Assembly: GCA_964446495.1 (NCBI GenBank)
Contig: CAYUOY010000001.1
Span: forward strand, 1 to 64,000
Reading direction: 5' to 3'
DNA length: 64,000 nt
From: JAADHU01 sp964446495
GTDB lineage: Bacteria; Pseudomonadota; Gammaproteobacteria; Steroidobacterales; Woeseiaceae
Both the position numbers and the translations under genes were made by a program. Shown here piece by piece: positions 43,240 to 50,642 of the stretch (positions are counted from its first letter, which is position 1; the number at the start of each line of letters is the position of its first letter). A model generated the notes under the pieces. That model worked only from the letters and a program-made list of their open reading frames with translations. It did not search any database and was not told the DNA's origin.

Positions 43240-44238
43240 TTATGAACGTCTCTTGACGGCAAATTCGGCGATGGCTATCAGTGCGTCCTTAAAAACAGAA
43301 TCGGGAATTCCCCTCAAAGCGCTGATGGCTTTGTCGGCGGCCTCCTGAGCACGGGCTGCCGTGTACTTCAATGCGCCGGTGGATTCAATAACGGCCTGAA
43401 TGTCATCCAGTCTGTCGAGGCCATCAGCTTCAATGGCCGCCCGAATCATGTCCCTCTCGGCAGCGGTTCCTTTCTCCATGGCGTAGATAAGCGGCAACGT
43501 CGGTTTGCCCTCCGCCAGGTCATCGCCCAGATTTTTCCCCAATTCGTCGGGTGAAGCATCGTAGTCCAGTGCATCATCGACCAGTTGGAAAGCGGTCCCG
43601 AGGGACTGACCATAGGTGATCATCGCTGTTTCATCATTGGGGTCCCGGTCGGCAAGAATGGCGGCGATCTGGGCCCCCGCTTCGAACAATCGCGCTGTCT
43701 TGCGGTAGATCACCAAGTTGTAATTTTCTTCACTGACATCGGGGTCGTGCACATTCATTAACTGCATGACCTCACCAGCCGCGATCGTGTTAGTCGCATC
43801 GGCGAGAATTTGCATGATTGGCATGTGACCAATATCGACCATCATTTGAAATGCCCGCGAGTACAGAAAGTCACCCACCAGGACGCTGGCCTGGTTGCCG
43901 AAGACGGCGTTGGCCGTGTCCTGGCCTCGTCGTCTTGATGAATCGTCCACCACATCGTCGTGCAGCAGCGTTGCCGTGTGAATGAATTCGATAATGGCGG
44001 CAGCATTGATGTGGTGCTTGCCAGGGTATCCGAGTGCCCGGGCGGCCAGAAGTACGATCAGAGGTCGCAAGCGCTTGCCTCCGCTGGTCACAATATAGGC
44101 GGACACCTGCGAAACCAGTGCCACATCGCTGCTCAGGCTGTCTTGAATCAGCGCATCGACGGCGCGCATATCGGCGCTGGCGAGGTCTTTGACGTCCTCG
44201 AACGTGCCGGAAACCGATTTTTCAGGGGCGGGCTGCAT
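43240..44238 (-). CDS. ispB: IspB, octaprenyl diphosphate synthase
   Basis: Makes the polyprenyl tail of ubiquinone by chain elongation with isopentenyl diphosphate. About 332 residues from ATG 44238; in-frame ATG 44253 and a further start at 44316 are possible, and none has a strong ribosome site. The first aspartate-rich motif is LLHDDVVDDSSRRRG and the second is LVDDALDYD. GGKRLRPLIVLL is the IPP-binding region. Divergent from rplU, the conserved neighbour in many gammaproteobacteria. Confidence 0.95.
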   Translation of the reverse strand: MQPAPEKSVSGTFEDVKDLASADMRAVDALIQDSLSSDVALVSQVSAYIVTSGGKRLRPLIVLLAARALGYPGKHHINAAAIIEFIHTATLLHDDVVDDSSRRRGQDTANAVFGNQASVLVGDFLYSRAFQMMVDIGHMPIMQILADATNTIAAGEVMQLMNVHDPDVSEENYNLVIYRKTARLFEAGAQIAAILADRDPNDETAMITYGQSLGTAFQLVDDALDYDASPDELGKNLGDDLAEGKPTLPLIYAMEKGTAAERDMIRAAIEADGLDRLDDIQAVIESTGALKYTAARAQEAADKAISALRGIPDSVFKDALIAIAEFAVKRRS

Positions 44239-44504
44239 TGCGTCGCCGATCATGCCTGAAAAGCGGATTCTTCGCGACCCGCGCAACGAATTAGATCCTA
44301 TTTGGTCGAATTGCAAGCTGTTGAATTAAAGTAGGATTTTTCACTCGCTAGCGTTGACCCGGAGGCGGCAAATCTATAGAATTCCGGCTCCGTTGGGACT
44401 GCAGTCTCGCTGGAGGCCGATATTCGGCTGATCAGACTCCCAAAACATTCATAATATTCAGCAAGTTGCAAACTGCTGCGACGGGCCAAATGGAGCATGT
44501 AACA

Positions 44505-44993
44505 ATGTACGCAGTTTTTCGCTCAGGCGGCAAACAGTACCGAGCCAAAGCAGGCGAACGCTTGCAACTGGAGAAACTGGACGCCGAAGAGGGCACAAGC
44601 GTCAGTTTTGACGAAGTATTGCTCGTTGGTGAGGGCAGTGACGTTAAAGTCGGCAGCCCATTGCTGGCAGGAACTTCCGTCACCGCAACGGTTTTGCGTC
44701 AGGGCAAGAGCCGTAAGGTGCCTGTGGTGAAGTTCAAGCGCCGCAAAAACTATCTTCGCCAGGGTACGCACCGGCAGTTTTTCACTGAGGTGGAGATAAC
44801 CGCGATTGGCGCGAGCACCAAGTCGGCGCCAAAGAAAGCGGCCGAAAAGAGCGAAGATAAGAAGCCAGCCGCCAAGAAGGCAGCGACGAAAAAGCCGGCG
44901 GCCAAGAAAGCGGCGGCCAAGAAGCCTGTGGCGAAGAAGGCCGCGACAAAAACGGCTTCCGGGAAGAAGGCAAGCAAGAAAACGAGCAAATAG
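44505..44993 (+). CDS. rplU: ribosomal protein L21 with lysine/alanine-rich C-terminal extension
   Basis: Large-subunit protein L21: MYAVFRSGGKQYRAKAGERL at the start and KFKRRKNYLRQGTHRQFFTEVEI at about residues 75-100 are diagnostic. Standard L21 ends near residue 103. This one continues to 162 residues with a tail of PAAKKAA-type repeats like histone H1 C-termini, which should bind RNA or DNA non-specifically. GGAG lies upstream of the ATG. rpmA follows 68 bp on, the universal pair. Confidence 0.95.
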   Translation: MYAVFRSGGKQYRAKAGERLQLEKLDAEEGTSVSFDEVLLVGEGSDVKVGSPLLAGTSVTATVLRQGKSRKVPVVKFKRRKNYLRQGTHRQFFTEVEITAIGASTKSAPKKAAEKSEDKKPAAKKAATKKPAAKKAAAKKPVAKKAATKTASGKKASKKTSK

Positions 44994-45061
44994 CTCAGAC
45001 AGAATTGATGAGTCACTACTCTGAACGGTGGTTGACTCCATGAAACGAAAGGAATATTGCA

Positions 45062-45313
45062 GTGGCTCATAAAAAAGCAGGCGGCAGTACCAAGAACGGT
45101 CGCGATTCGGAAAGTAAACGACTGGGCGTCAAAATTTATGGCGGACAGCAGGTAGTTGCCGGCAACATCATCGTGCGGCAGCGTGGCACCCATTTTCATG
45201 CTGGCCTTAATGTCGGCATTGGACGTGATCACACCCTGTTCGCGAAACAGGATGGCACGGTCAAATTTCAACGGAAGGGACCGAAAAACCGTCAGCACGT
45301 CAACGTAGTCTGA
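45062..45313 (+). CDS. rpmA: ribosomal protein L27
   Basis: 83-residue L27 (AHKKAGGSTKNGRDSESKRLGVK, FHAGLNVGIGRDHTLFA). The start is GTG 45062 with GAAAGGA upstream. It begins directly with AHKKAGG, so there is no processed N-terminal extension of the Firmicutes type. Followed by a strong terminator. Confidence 0.98.
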   Translation: MAHKKAGGSTKNGRDSESKRLGVKIYGGQQVVAGNIIVRQRGTHFHAGLNVGIGRDHTLFAKQDGTVKFQRKGPKNRQHVNVV

Positions 45314-45350
45314 AGGTATGCGGCGCTAGCCGCTCAGACGACCGTGACAA

Positions 45351-45375
45351 AAAAGCCCCGCCATGCGGGGCTTTT
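45351..45375 (+). terminator. bidirectional-type intrinsic terminator after rpmA
   Basis: AAAAGCCCCGC-CAT-GCGGGGCTTTT is a perfect 11-bp stem with a 3-base loop and T-run, 37 bases after the rpmA stop. It separates rplU-rpmA from obgE. Confidence 0.9.
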
Positions 45376-45426
45376 CACTTTGTGACGGGAACATTTTTCC
45401 CTCGTAGATAAGCGTATATTCACACC

Positions 45427-46497
45427 ATGAAATTTGTTGACGAAGCAACGATTCGAGTTAAGGCGGGCAATGGCGGTCATGGCTGCCTGAGTTTTCTCCG
45501 TGAAAAATTTGTCGCCAAGGGTGGGCCGGATGGCGGCGATGGAGGCCGTGGTGGCAGTGTCTACCTGGTTGCGACCGACGCGACCAGTACACTGGCGGAT
45601 TTTCGAGTGGCGCGAAGGTACGCGGCTGAGAATGGCCAGCCCGGTGCGGGCAAGAACAGGACCGGCAAGTCCGGCAACAATCTCGACGTTATCGTGCCCT
45701 GTGGCACGGTGGTGCATGATGTTGATACCGGTGAACTCATTGGTGACCTGACCAAAATAGGTCAGAGGCTGAAAGTTGCGGAGGCCGGGCACCCGGGCCT
45801 TGGCAATACGCGCTTCAAAAGCAGCATCAATCGGGCGCCGCGAAAAACGACGCTTGGGAGTCCGGGCGAAGCGCGGCACCTGCAACTTGAACTCAAGGTT
45901 ATTGCCGATGTAGGTCTGGTGGGTATGCCGAATGCGGGCAAATCTACCTTGATTCGAGCGCTATCAGCGGCCAGGCCGAAAGTGGCGGACTATCCGTTTA
46001 CTACGCTGTTTCCGAACCTGGGTGTAGTAGGCGTTGGCCCATTGCAGAGTTTCGTAATGGCCGATATACCCGGATTGATCGAAGGAGCGGCTGAAGGGCA
46101 CGGTCTCGGAATTCAGTTCTTGAAACACTTGCAGCGTACCCGATTGCTGCTGCACCTTATCGATATCGCACCGATCGATGAGTCGATTGATCCAGCCGCA
46201 GAATTTCGCGCTATTGAGAAGGAACTGGTGAAATTTTCGGAGAATCTGTCGACTAAACCTCGCTGGCTGGTTATTAACAAGATGGATTTGCTGGCGACAG
46301 ATCAGCGTCCCGTTGCGCGCCAGGAGCTGCTGGACAAGCTTGAATGGGATGGACCGTTTTTTGAAATCAGCGCGATTTCAGGGGAAGGAACGCCGCAGCT
46401 TGCACAAGCGGTTATGCTTGAGTTCGAGAGAATCGACGAGGAAGAGGCAGAAAGGCTACGGTCGTCTGAACAGACGACCACGGCGCTTGAAGACTAA
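45427..46497 (+). CDS. obgE: Obg/CgtA ribosome-associated GTPase
   Basis: 356-residue GTPase for 50S assembly and stress control. The glycine-rich Obg domain (AGNGGHGCLSFLREKFVAKGGPDGGDGGRGG) spans about 1-158. The G domain has G1 GMPNAGKST, the switch region DYPFTT, G3 DIPGLI, G4 NKMDLL and G5-like ISAISGEG. The C-terminus is short and acidic. It is separated from rpmA by a terminator, so it should have its own promoter in the 45376-45426 gap. Confidence 0.97.
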   Translation: MKFVDEATIRVKAGNGGHGCLSFLREKFVAKGGPDGGDGGRGGSVYLVATDATSTLADFRVARRYAAENGQPGAGKNRTGKSGNNLDVIVPCGTVVHDVDTGELIGDLTKIGQRLKVAEAGHPGLGNTRFKSSINRAPRKTTLGSPGEARHLQLELKVIADVGLVGMPNAGKSTLIRALSAARPKVADYPFTTLFPNLGVVGVGPLQSFVMADIPGLIEGAAEGHGLGIQFLKHLQRTRLLLHLIDIAPIDESIDPAAEFRAIEKELVKFSENLSTKPRWLVINKMDLLATDQRPVARQELLDKLEWDGPFFEISAISGEGTPQLAQAVMLEFERIDEEEAERLRSSEQTTTALED

Positions 46498-46510
46498 GAC
46501 TCGAGTTACA

Positions 46511-46528
46511 GGGCCGATTGTCCGGCCC
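46511..46528. terminator. weak hairpin between convergent obgE and rpsT
   Basis: GGGCCG-ATTGTC-CGGCCC, a 6-bp stem with a 6-base loop, in the 55-bp gap between the two convergent stops. No clear T-run, so termination is only inferred from place. Confidence 0.35.
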
Positions 46529-46552
46529 CGATGGTTGTTTCTGGCGTGGGGG

Positions 46553-46819
46553 CTAGGCTGCCAGCGCTTTGACTTTCTTATTCAGGCGACTCTTGTGCCG
46601 GGCCGCTTTATTTTTGTTCACGACGCCCTTGTTGATCATGCTGTCGATCACAGGCACGGCGGCTTGATACGCAGCAACCGCGGCCTCTTTATCACCTTTT
46701 TCCACGGCGGAGATAACATTCTTAATGCTGGTGCGCAATTTTGAACGCAGTCCCATTTTATGGAGGCGGGTCTTTTCCGCCTGCTTGGCGCGTTTGCGCG
46801 CCGATTTAATATTGGCCAC
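46553..46819 (-). CDS. rpsT: ribosomal protein S20
   Basis: 88-residue S20, starting at GTG 46819 (ANIKSARKRAKQAEKTRLHKMG follows the start). The frame is open another 62 codons upstream, but that part has no S20 similarity. C-terminal KGVVNKNKAARHKSRLNKKVKAL is typical. Divergent from murJ. Confidence 0.97.
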   Translation of the reverse strand: MANIKSARKRAKQAEKTRLHKMGLRSKLRTSIKNVISAVEKGDKEAAVAAYQAAVPVIDSMINKGVVNKNKAARHKSRLNKKVKALAA

Positions 46820-46879
46820 TCGATATTTCCGTTTGATTTTGGGTCTGCCCGGGCAATGTTTGAGCCGCCCAGGTCCGAA

Positions 46880-46902
46880 GAGCCGCGTATTATTCGCGGC
46901 TC
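46880..46902. promoter_or_regulatory. hairpin in the rpsT leader / rpsT-murJ intergenic region
   Basis: GAGCCGCG-TATTATT-CGCGGCTC is a perfect 8-bp inverted repeat about 60 bases before the rpsT start. It would form in the S20 mRNA leader if transcription starts upstream. S20 is known to be autoregulated in E. coli; any role of this hairpin in that is a guess. Confidence 0.35.
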
Positions 46903-47027
46903 GCGACAGATTGTCAATGGCCTTGGTCAACGACACGGAGATGCCGGGTTTTCGGCGCCTAAAGCACTGATTCTTAGTCGCATTTAAGGCTAAACTAGCC
47001 CCCAACGACGCTCATTCCCGACTTGAT

Positions 47028-48650
47028 ATGCCAGCCGACGATCTGCCTGAAAAAGTCTATTCTCCCCAGGAACCCGAATCCGTCACCTCCGGGCGCGGCT
47101 TGCTGAGGTCGACTTCAGTGGTCAGCCTGATGACTTTGCTCTCAAGAATCCTCGGGTTGGTGCGGGACATCGTCTTTGCGCGGTTTTTCGGTGCGACGAT
47201 CGTCATGGACGCGTTCATAGTGGCGAACCGGATTCCGAACATGCTGCGGCGATTTTTTGCGGAGGGTGCGTTCTCGCAAGGATTCGTACCGGTGATGGCA
47301 CGTTATCGCGAGAGTCACAGTCACGATGAGGCTCGAGAATTGGTCGATGCCGTAGCGGGGACACTTGGCCTCATTCTCTTTGTGATCACGGCCATCGGAG
47401 TGATTGCCGCTCCGTTGCTGGTTTTGATTGTGGCACCCGGATTCACTGGCGATGACGGTCGATTCGAACTGGCCACTTTGATGCTACGTTTCACGTTTCC
47501 CTATCTATTTTTTGTTTCACTGACCGCTTTCGCCGGAGGGATTCTAAATACCTACGGGAAGTTTGCGGTGCCCGCCTTCACGCCGGTGATCCTGAATGCT
47601 GTACTGATCTCCTTCGCGGTATGGCTCGGGCCGTTGCTGGACGAACCTGGGATGGCGCTGGCGTATGGAGTCCTTGTCGCGGGCGTCGTACAACTCCTGT
47701 TTCAAGTGCCATTTCTTGCACGCATTCACGCCGTGCCAAGGCCGCGCTGGAATCCGGCCCACTCGGGTGTGCGGCGTATTGGCAAGCTAGTGTTACCAGC
47801 CATCTTTGGTTCATCTGTCGCACAGATCAATGTTCTGCTCGGCGGAATCATTGCCTCGCTGTTGGGGGTGGGAAAAATCAGCTTATTGTATTTTTCCGAC
47901 CGGCTCATGGAGTTTCCGCTGGGTCTGTTTGGAATCGCTCTTGCGACGGTCACCTTGCCGCATTTATCACGGCAATTCGCCGCAAAGTCTGAGCGGGGTT
48001 TCTCGAATACTGTTGATTGGTCGATGAAGTTAGTGGTTTTGGTGGCTGTGCCGGCTGCATTGGGGCTTATCGTAATGGCCGAGCCACTGGTGACCACGAT
48101 TTTTTATGGCGGCGAATTCACCAAGCTCGATGTTCGTATGACCTCGCTGAGTCTGCAGGCTTTTTCCGTCGGCCTCGTTGGCTTCTCCTTCGTCAAAATT
48201 CTGGCACCCGCCTATTTCGCTCGCGAGGATACGCGCACTCCGGTGAAAATCGGCCTGATCGCACTATTGGTCAACTTCATATTAAGCGTAGTCCTGGCCT
48301 ACGTATTGCAGCGGGCGGGGTATTTCGCCGCACACGCAGGTCTCGCACTCGCGATTTCAGTGGCCGCGCTCTTAAACGCCTGGTTGTTGTATCGGGGTCT
48401 GCGTCGAGACGGCGTTGTTCATCATTCGCCTGGCTGGCGCACTATGTTGCTGAAATTCCTGGTGGCCAATATAGGCATGGTGGCTGCATTAGTGCTGCTA
48501 ATGCGCCCACTTGGATGGTGGATAGAAGCTGGCATACTGGACAGAGTCACCTGGGTCTTGTTGGAAACAGTGGTCGGTGCTGCTGTCTATTTTCTGACAT
48601 TGTTCGCATTGGGTGTCAGAACATCGACGCTGCGATTACGCACCGATTGA
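47028..48650 (+). CDS. murJ: MurJ, lipid II flippase
   Basis: 540-residue inner-membrane protein of the MOP family that moves lipid II across the membrane for peptidoglycan synthesis. Fourteen or so hydrophobic helices; the opening SVVSLMTLLSRILGLVRDIVFARFFG and FRRFFAEGAFSQGFVPV are strongly conserved family signatures. ribF follows 14 bp downstream, and the order rpsT (divergent)-murJ-ribF is the common gammaproteobacterial one. Confidence 0.97.
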   Translation: MPADDLPEKVYSPQEPESVTSGRGLLRSTSVVSLMTLLSRILGLVRDIVFARFFGATIVMDAFIVANRIPNMLRRFFAEGAFSQGFVPVMARYRESHSHDEARELVDAVAGTLGLILFVITAIGVIAAPLLVLIVAPGFTGDDGRFELATLMLRFTFPYLFFVSLTAFAGGILNTYGKFAVPAFTPVILNAVLISFAVWLGPLLDEPGMALAYGVLVAGVVQLLFQVPFLARIHAVPRPRWNPAHSGVRRIGKLVLPAIFGSSVAQINVLLGGIIASLLGVGKISLLYFSDRLMEFPLGLFGIALATVTLPHLSRQFAAKSERGFSNTVDWSMKLVVLVAVPAALGLIVMAEPLVTTIFYGGEFTKLDVRMTSLSLQAFSVGLVGFSFVKILAPAYFAREDTRTPVKIGLIALLVNFILSVVLAYVLQRAGYFAAHAGLALAISVAALLNAWLLYRGLRRDGVVHHSPGWRTMLLKFLVANIGMVAALVLLMRPLGWWIEAGILDRVTWVLLETVVGAAVYFLTLFALGVRTSTLRLRTD

Positions 48651-48664
48651 CCGGGACCGACACG

Positions 48665-49609
48665 ATGTATCTGGCACGGTCGAACCTGGCATTTCCGTTT
48701 ACGCAAGTCTCCCAGGGCAGCGTGGTCACGATTGGCGCATTTGACGGCCTTCACCTGGGCCACCAGCGATTGCTGAATCGTGTTTTGGAGGAAGCGACCG
48801 CCCGCAAACTTCGGGCCGTCGTTATGAGTTTCGAGCCCACGCCCAAAGAGTTTTTCGCCGGTAAAAATCGATCCGCAAGATTAACCCGATTCCGCGAAAA
48901 GTATCTTCTGTTGAAGAATATGGGTTTTGACGTTTTCTTTTGTCCGCCATTCAATAGATCAATGAAAAGCATCACCGCCGATGCCTTCATCAGGACGCTG
49001 CTTGTACATGCATTGAACATTCGGCATCTGGTGATTGGCGATGACTTCCAATTCGCGCGGAACCGCGAGGGAAACGTGGCGTTGTTGCGGCGCGCGGGCA
49101 AGGTGCTGAATTTTGGTGTTGAACAGATGGCGAGTGTCGTAGTGGAAGGGGAAAGGGTCAGCAGTACTGCGATTCGGGATGCATTGGGTCAGGGTGACCT
49201 GATACGTGCGCGCCGCTTACTTGGTGACAACTACCAAATGGCGGGCAAGGTTATTCGTGATCCTGGCTATGCGGTTGACGAACGCATTGTATTTATCAGC
49301 ACGCAGCGCCGACTTAGCCCGGTTGAGGGCATTTTTGCTGTTAAAGTGCACGGTATCGGCGAGAATGCACTGGGAGCTTCGGCTTGCATCGGCATGAATA
49401 CTTCAATGGCGGCTCGCACGCCGTTTTTCACACTAGGTGGTATTGACGTCGAGCGGCTTTCGGACAGAGTTCATGTCAACATAGAATTCATGGCACGAAT
49501 TAGAGGTCCGGAAGCGTGCAGAAGTATTGCAGAGGGCATTGCACAACTGCATGAATGCGAAAGCGAGGTTCAGCGTGTCCTGGCCGAGCGTGAACAGGAC
49601 AGTTCTTGA
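48665..49609 (+). CDS. ribF: RibF-type FAD synthetase with degenerate riboflavin kinase domain
   Basis: 314 residues. The N-terminal FMN adenylyltransferase half is intact: GAFDGLHLGHQRLL near residue 21, VIGDDFQFARNREGNVALL and VSSTAIRDAL. The C-terminal riboflavin kinase half (from about 185) lacks the expected GRxxGFPTAN motif, which binds ATP-Mg and flavin; the region reads VIRDPGYAVDERIVFIS. The IGxRPT motif is replaced by IGMNTSMAARTP. It probably makes FAD from FMN but not FMN from riboflavin. The start is ATG 48665; a longer open frame overlaps murJ and is rejected. Overlaps the lspA region. Confidence 0.88.
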   Translation: MYLARSNLAFPFTQVSQGSVVTIGAFDGLHLGHQRLLNRVLEEATARKLRAVVMSFEPTPKEFFAGKNRSARLTRFREKYLLLKNMGFDVFFCPPFNRSMKSITADAFIRTLLVHALNIRHLVIGDDFQFARNREGNVALLRRAGKVLNFGVEQMASVVVEGERVSSTAIRDALGQGDLIRARRLLGDNYQMAGKVIRDPGYAVDERIVFISTQRRLSPVEGIFAVKVHGIGENALGASACIGMNTSMAARTPFFTLGGIDVERLSDRVHVNIEFMARIRGPEACRSIAEGIAQLHECESEVQRVLAEREQDSS

Positions 49610-49620
49610 GGGGCGATGGT

Positions 49621-50136
49621 TTGAGTGACACCGTGAGCGAGAAAACGAGTCGCCGGATGCGGTTTGCATTGTGGGTGCTGTTGTCGGCAACGATTGCCGG
49701 ACTAGATCAGTTGACTAAAATTGCCATTGTGAAATGGGTGCCGCTTTACGACAAGATTCCGTTGGCATCTTTTGTCAATATTACGCATCAGCGAAATACC
49801 GGGGCGGCTTTCAGTTTCCTGGCCGATGCCGGCGGCTGGCAACGATGGTTTTTCTCGGTGCTGGCCGGAGTCGTCAGCGCTGTGATCTTCGTTTGGCTTT
49901 ATCAGTTGCGACAGCAGAAGCAGATGGTTCTTGCCTCCGGACTGATTCTGATTCTCGGCGGCGCGGTAGGTAATCTGATCGATCGTATTCGATTGGGTTA
50001 CGTGGTCGATTTCTTTCAGGTCTTGATCGCCGGGTGGCCATTTCCGTCTTTCAACGTGGCTGACGCCGCAATCACCGTTGGCGCCGGACTGATCATATTC
50101 GACTCGTTGTTTCTTTCCGGTAAAAAAGCCGTCTGA
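49621..50136 (+). CDS. lspA: LspA, prolipoprotein signal peptidase (signal peptidase II)
   Basis: 171-residue, four-helix inner-membrane aspartyl protease that removes lipoprotein signal peptides. Catalytic aspartates are in GNLIDRIRLGYVVDFF and FNVADAAI; HQRNTGAAFSF and DQLTK are further signatures. Start is not certain: TTG 49621 has GAGGGG at good spacing; TTG 49606 (overlapping the ribF stop) and GTG 49633 are alternatives. The usual ileS gene between ribF and lspA is absent. Confidence 0.95.
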   Translation: MSDTVSEKTSRRMRFALWVLLSATIAGLDQLTKIAIVKWVPLYDKIPLASFVNITHQRNTGAAFSFLADAGGWQRWFFSVLAGVVSAVIFVWLYQLRQQKQMVLASGLILILGGAVGNLIDRIRLGYVVDFFQVLIAGWPFPSFNVADAAITVGAGLIIFDSLFLSGKKAV

Positions 50137-50204
50137 TCAGCTTAGATGCTGGATTGGCGGTCGCGCTTGTTCCAGCGGATTCCGCACCGAAAAACGTCCT
50201 GGTA

Positions 50205-50618
50205 CTACCGAGTTCGCGTCCAGCAATCCGCTAGTGGGGCCGATCCCTTCACCCCGGCGGCGGTAATCGTTAGAGACGCACATTTACCGGCTTCGTCACC
50301 GCCCAACAGGAAAGTTGCGGTCGCGGTATAGGTGTTTGCATTCGCGGGCGCAACAGAGATGCGGTAGGAACCGGTTTCGGTATCGAACGGACTTGCCTGG
50401 AAGCCAAGATCAGTCAGGTCGGTCGTGTAGCTGTTGTTGTTCAGGTAAAACCGCTCCTGATTGGTTGCCACCCGCAGCAAAGCCGCTCTCGCTTCGTTGC
50501 GTTTGGCGCGAGCCGCGAAATCACGATAGTTCGGGTAACCGACGGCGGCCAAAATACCAATGATGACAACAACAATCATCAACTCCATCAAGGTGATGCC
50601 GCTCATATATTTACGCAT
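50205..50618 (-). CDS. pilE: PilE-like type IV minor pilin
   Basis: 137 residues from ATG 50618 (GGAG upstream). The prepilin signal ends at G|ITLMELMIVVVIIGILAAVGYPNYRDFA, with Glu at +5. A C-terminal disulfide loop is likely between the cysteines in GKCASLTI and ADCWTRTR. It is the last gene of the minor pilin/PilY1 operon and is convergent with lspA, as pilE is with the lspA-ispH end in pseudomonads. Confidence 0.92.
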   Translation of the reverse strand: MRKYMSGITLMELMIVVVIIGILAAVGYPNYRDFAARAKRNEARAALLRVATNQERFYLNNNSYTTDLTDLGFQASPFDTETGSYRISVAPANANTYTATATFLLGGDEAGKCASLTITAAGVKGSAPLADCWTRTR

Positions 50619-50642
50619 TTTCGATCTCCGTCCAGGTAACAC

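Noticed and set aside
44840..44985. Short repeated pattern that could be taken for a DNA repeat array
   Set aside because: It is the coding sequence of the Lys/Ala-rich tail of L21, not a CRISPR or tandem repeat with spacers.
46820..47005. 62-codon upstream extension of rpsT
   Set aside because: Standard S20 begins at the GTG at 46819; the extension is intergenic sequence including a hairpin.
48017..48664. Long N-terminal extension of the ribF frame overlapping murJ
   Set aside because: It lies inside murJ in another frame, lacks RibF similarity, and the ATG at 48665 gives a normal RibF start.
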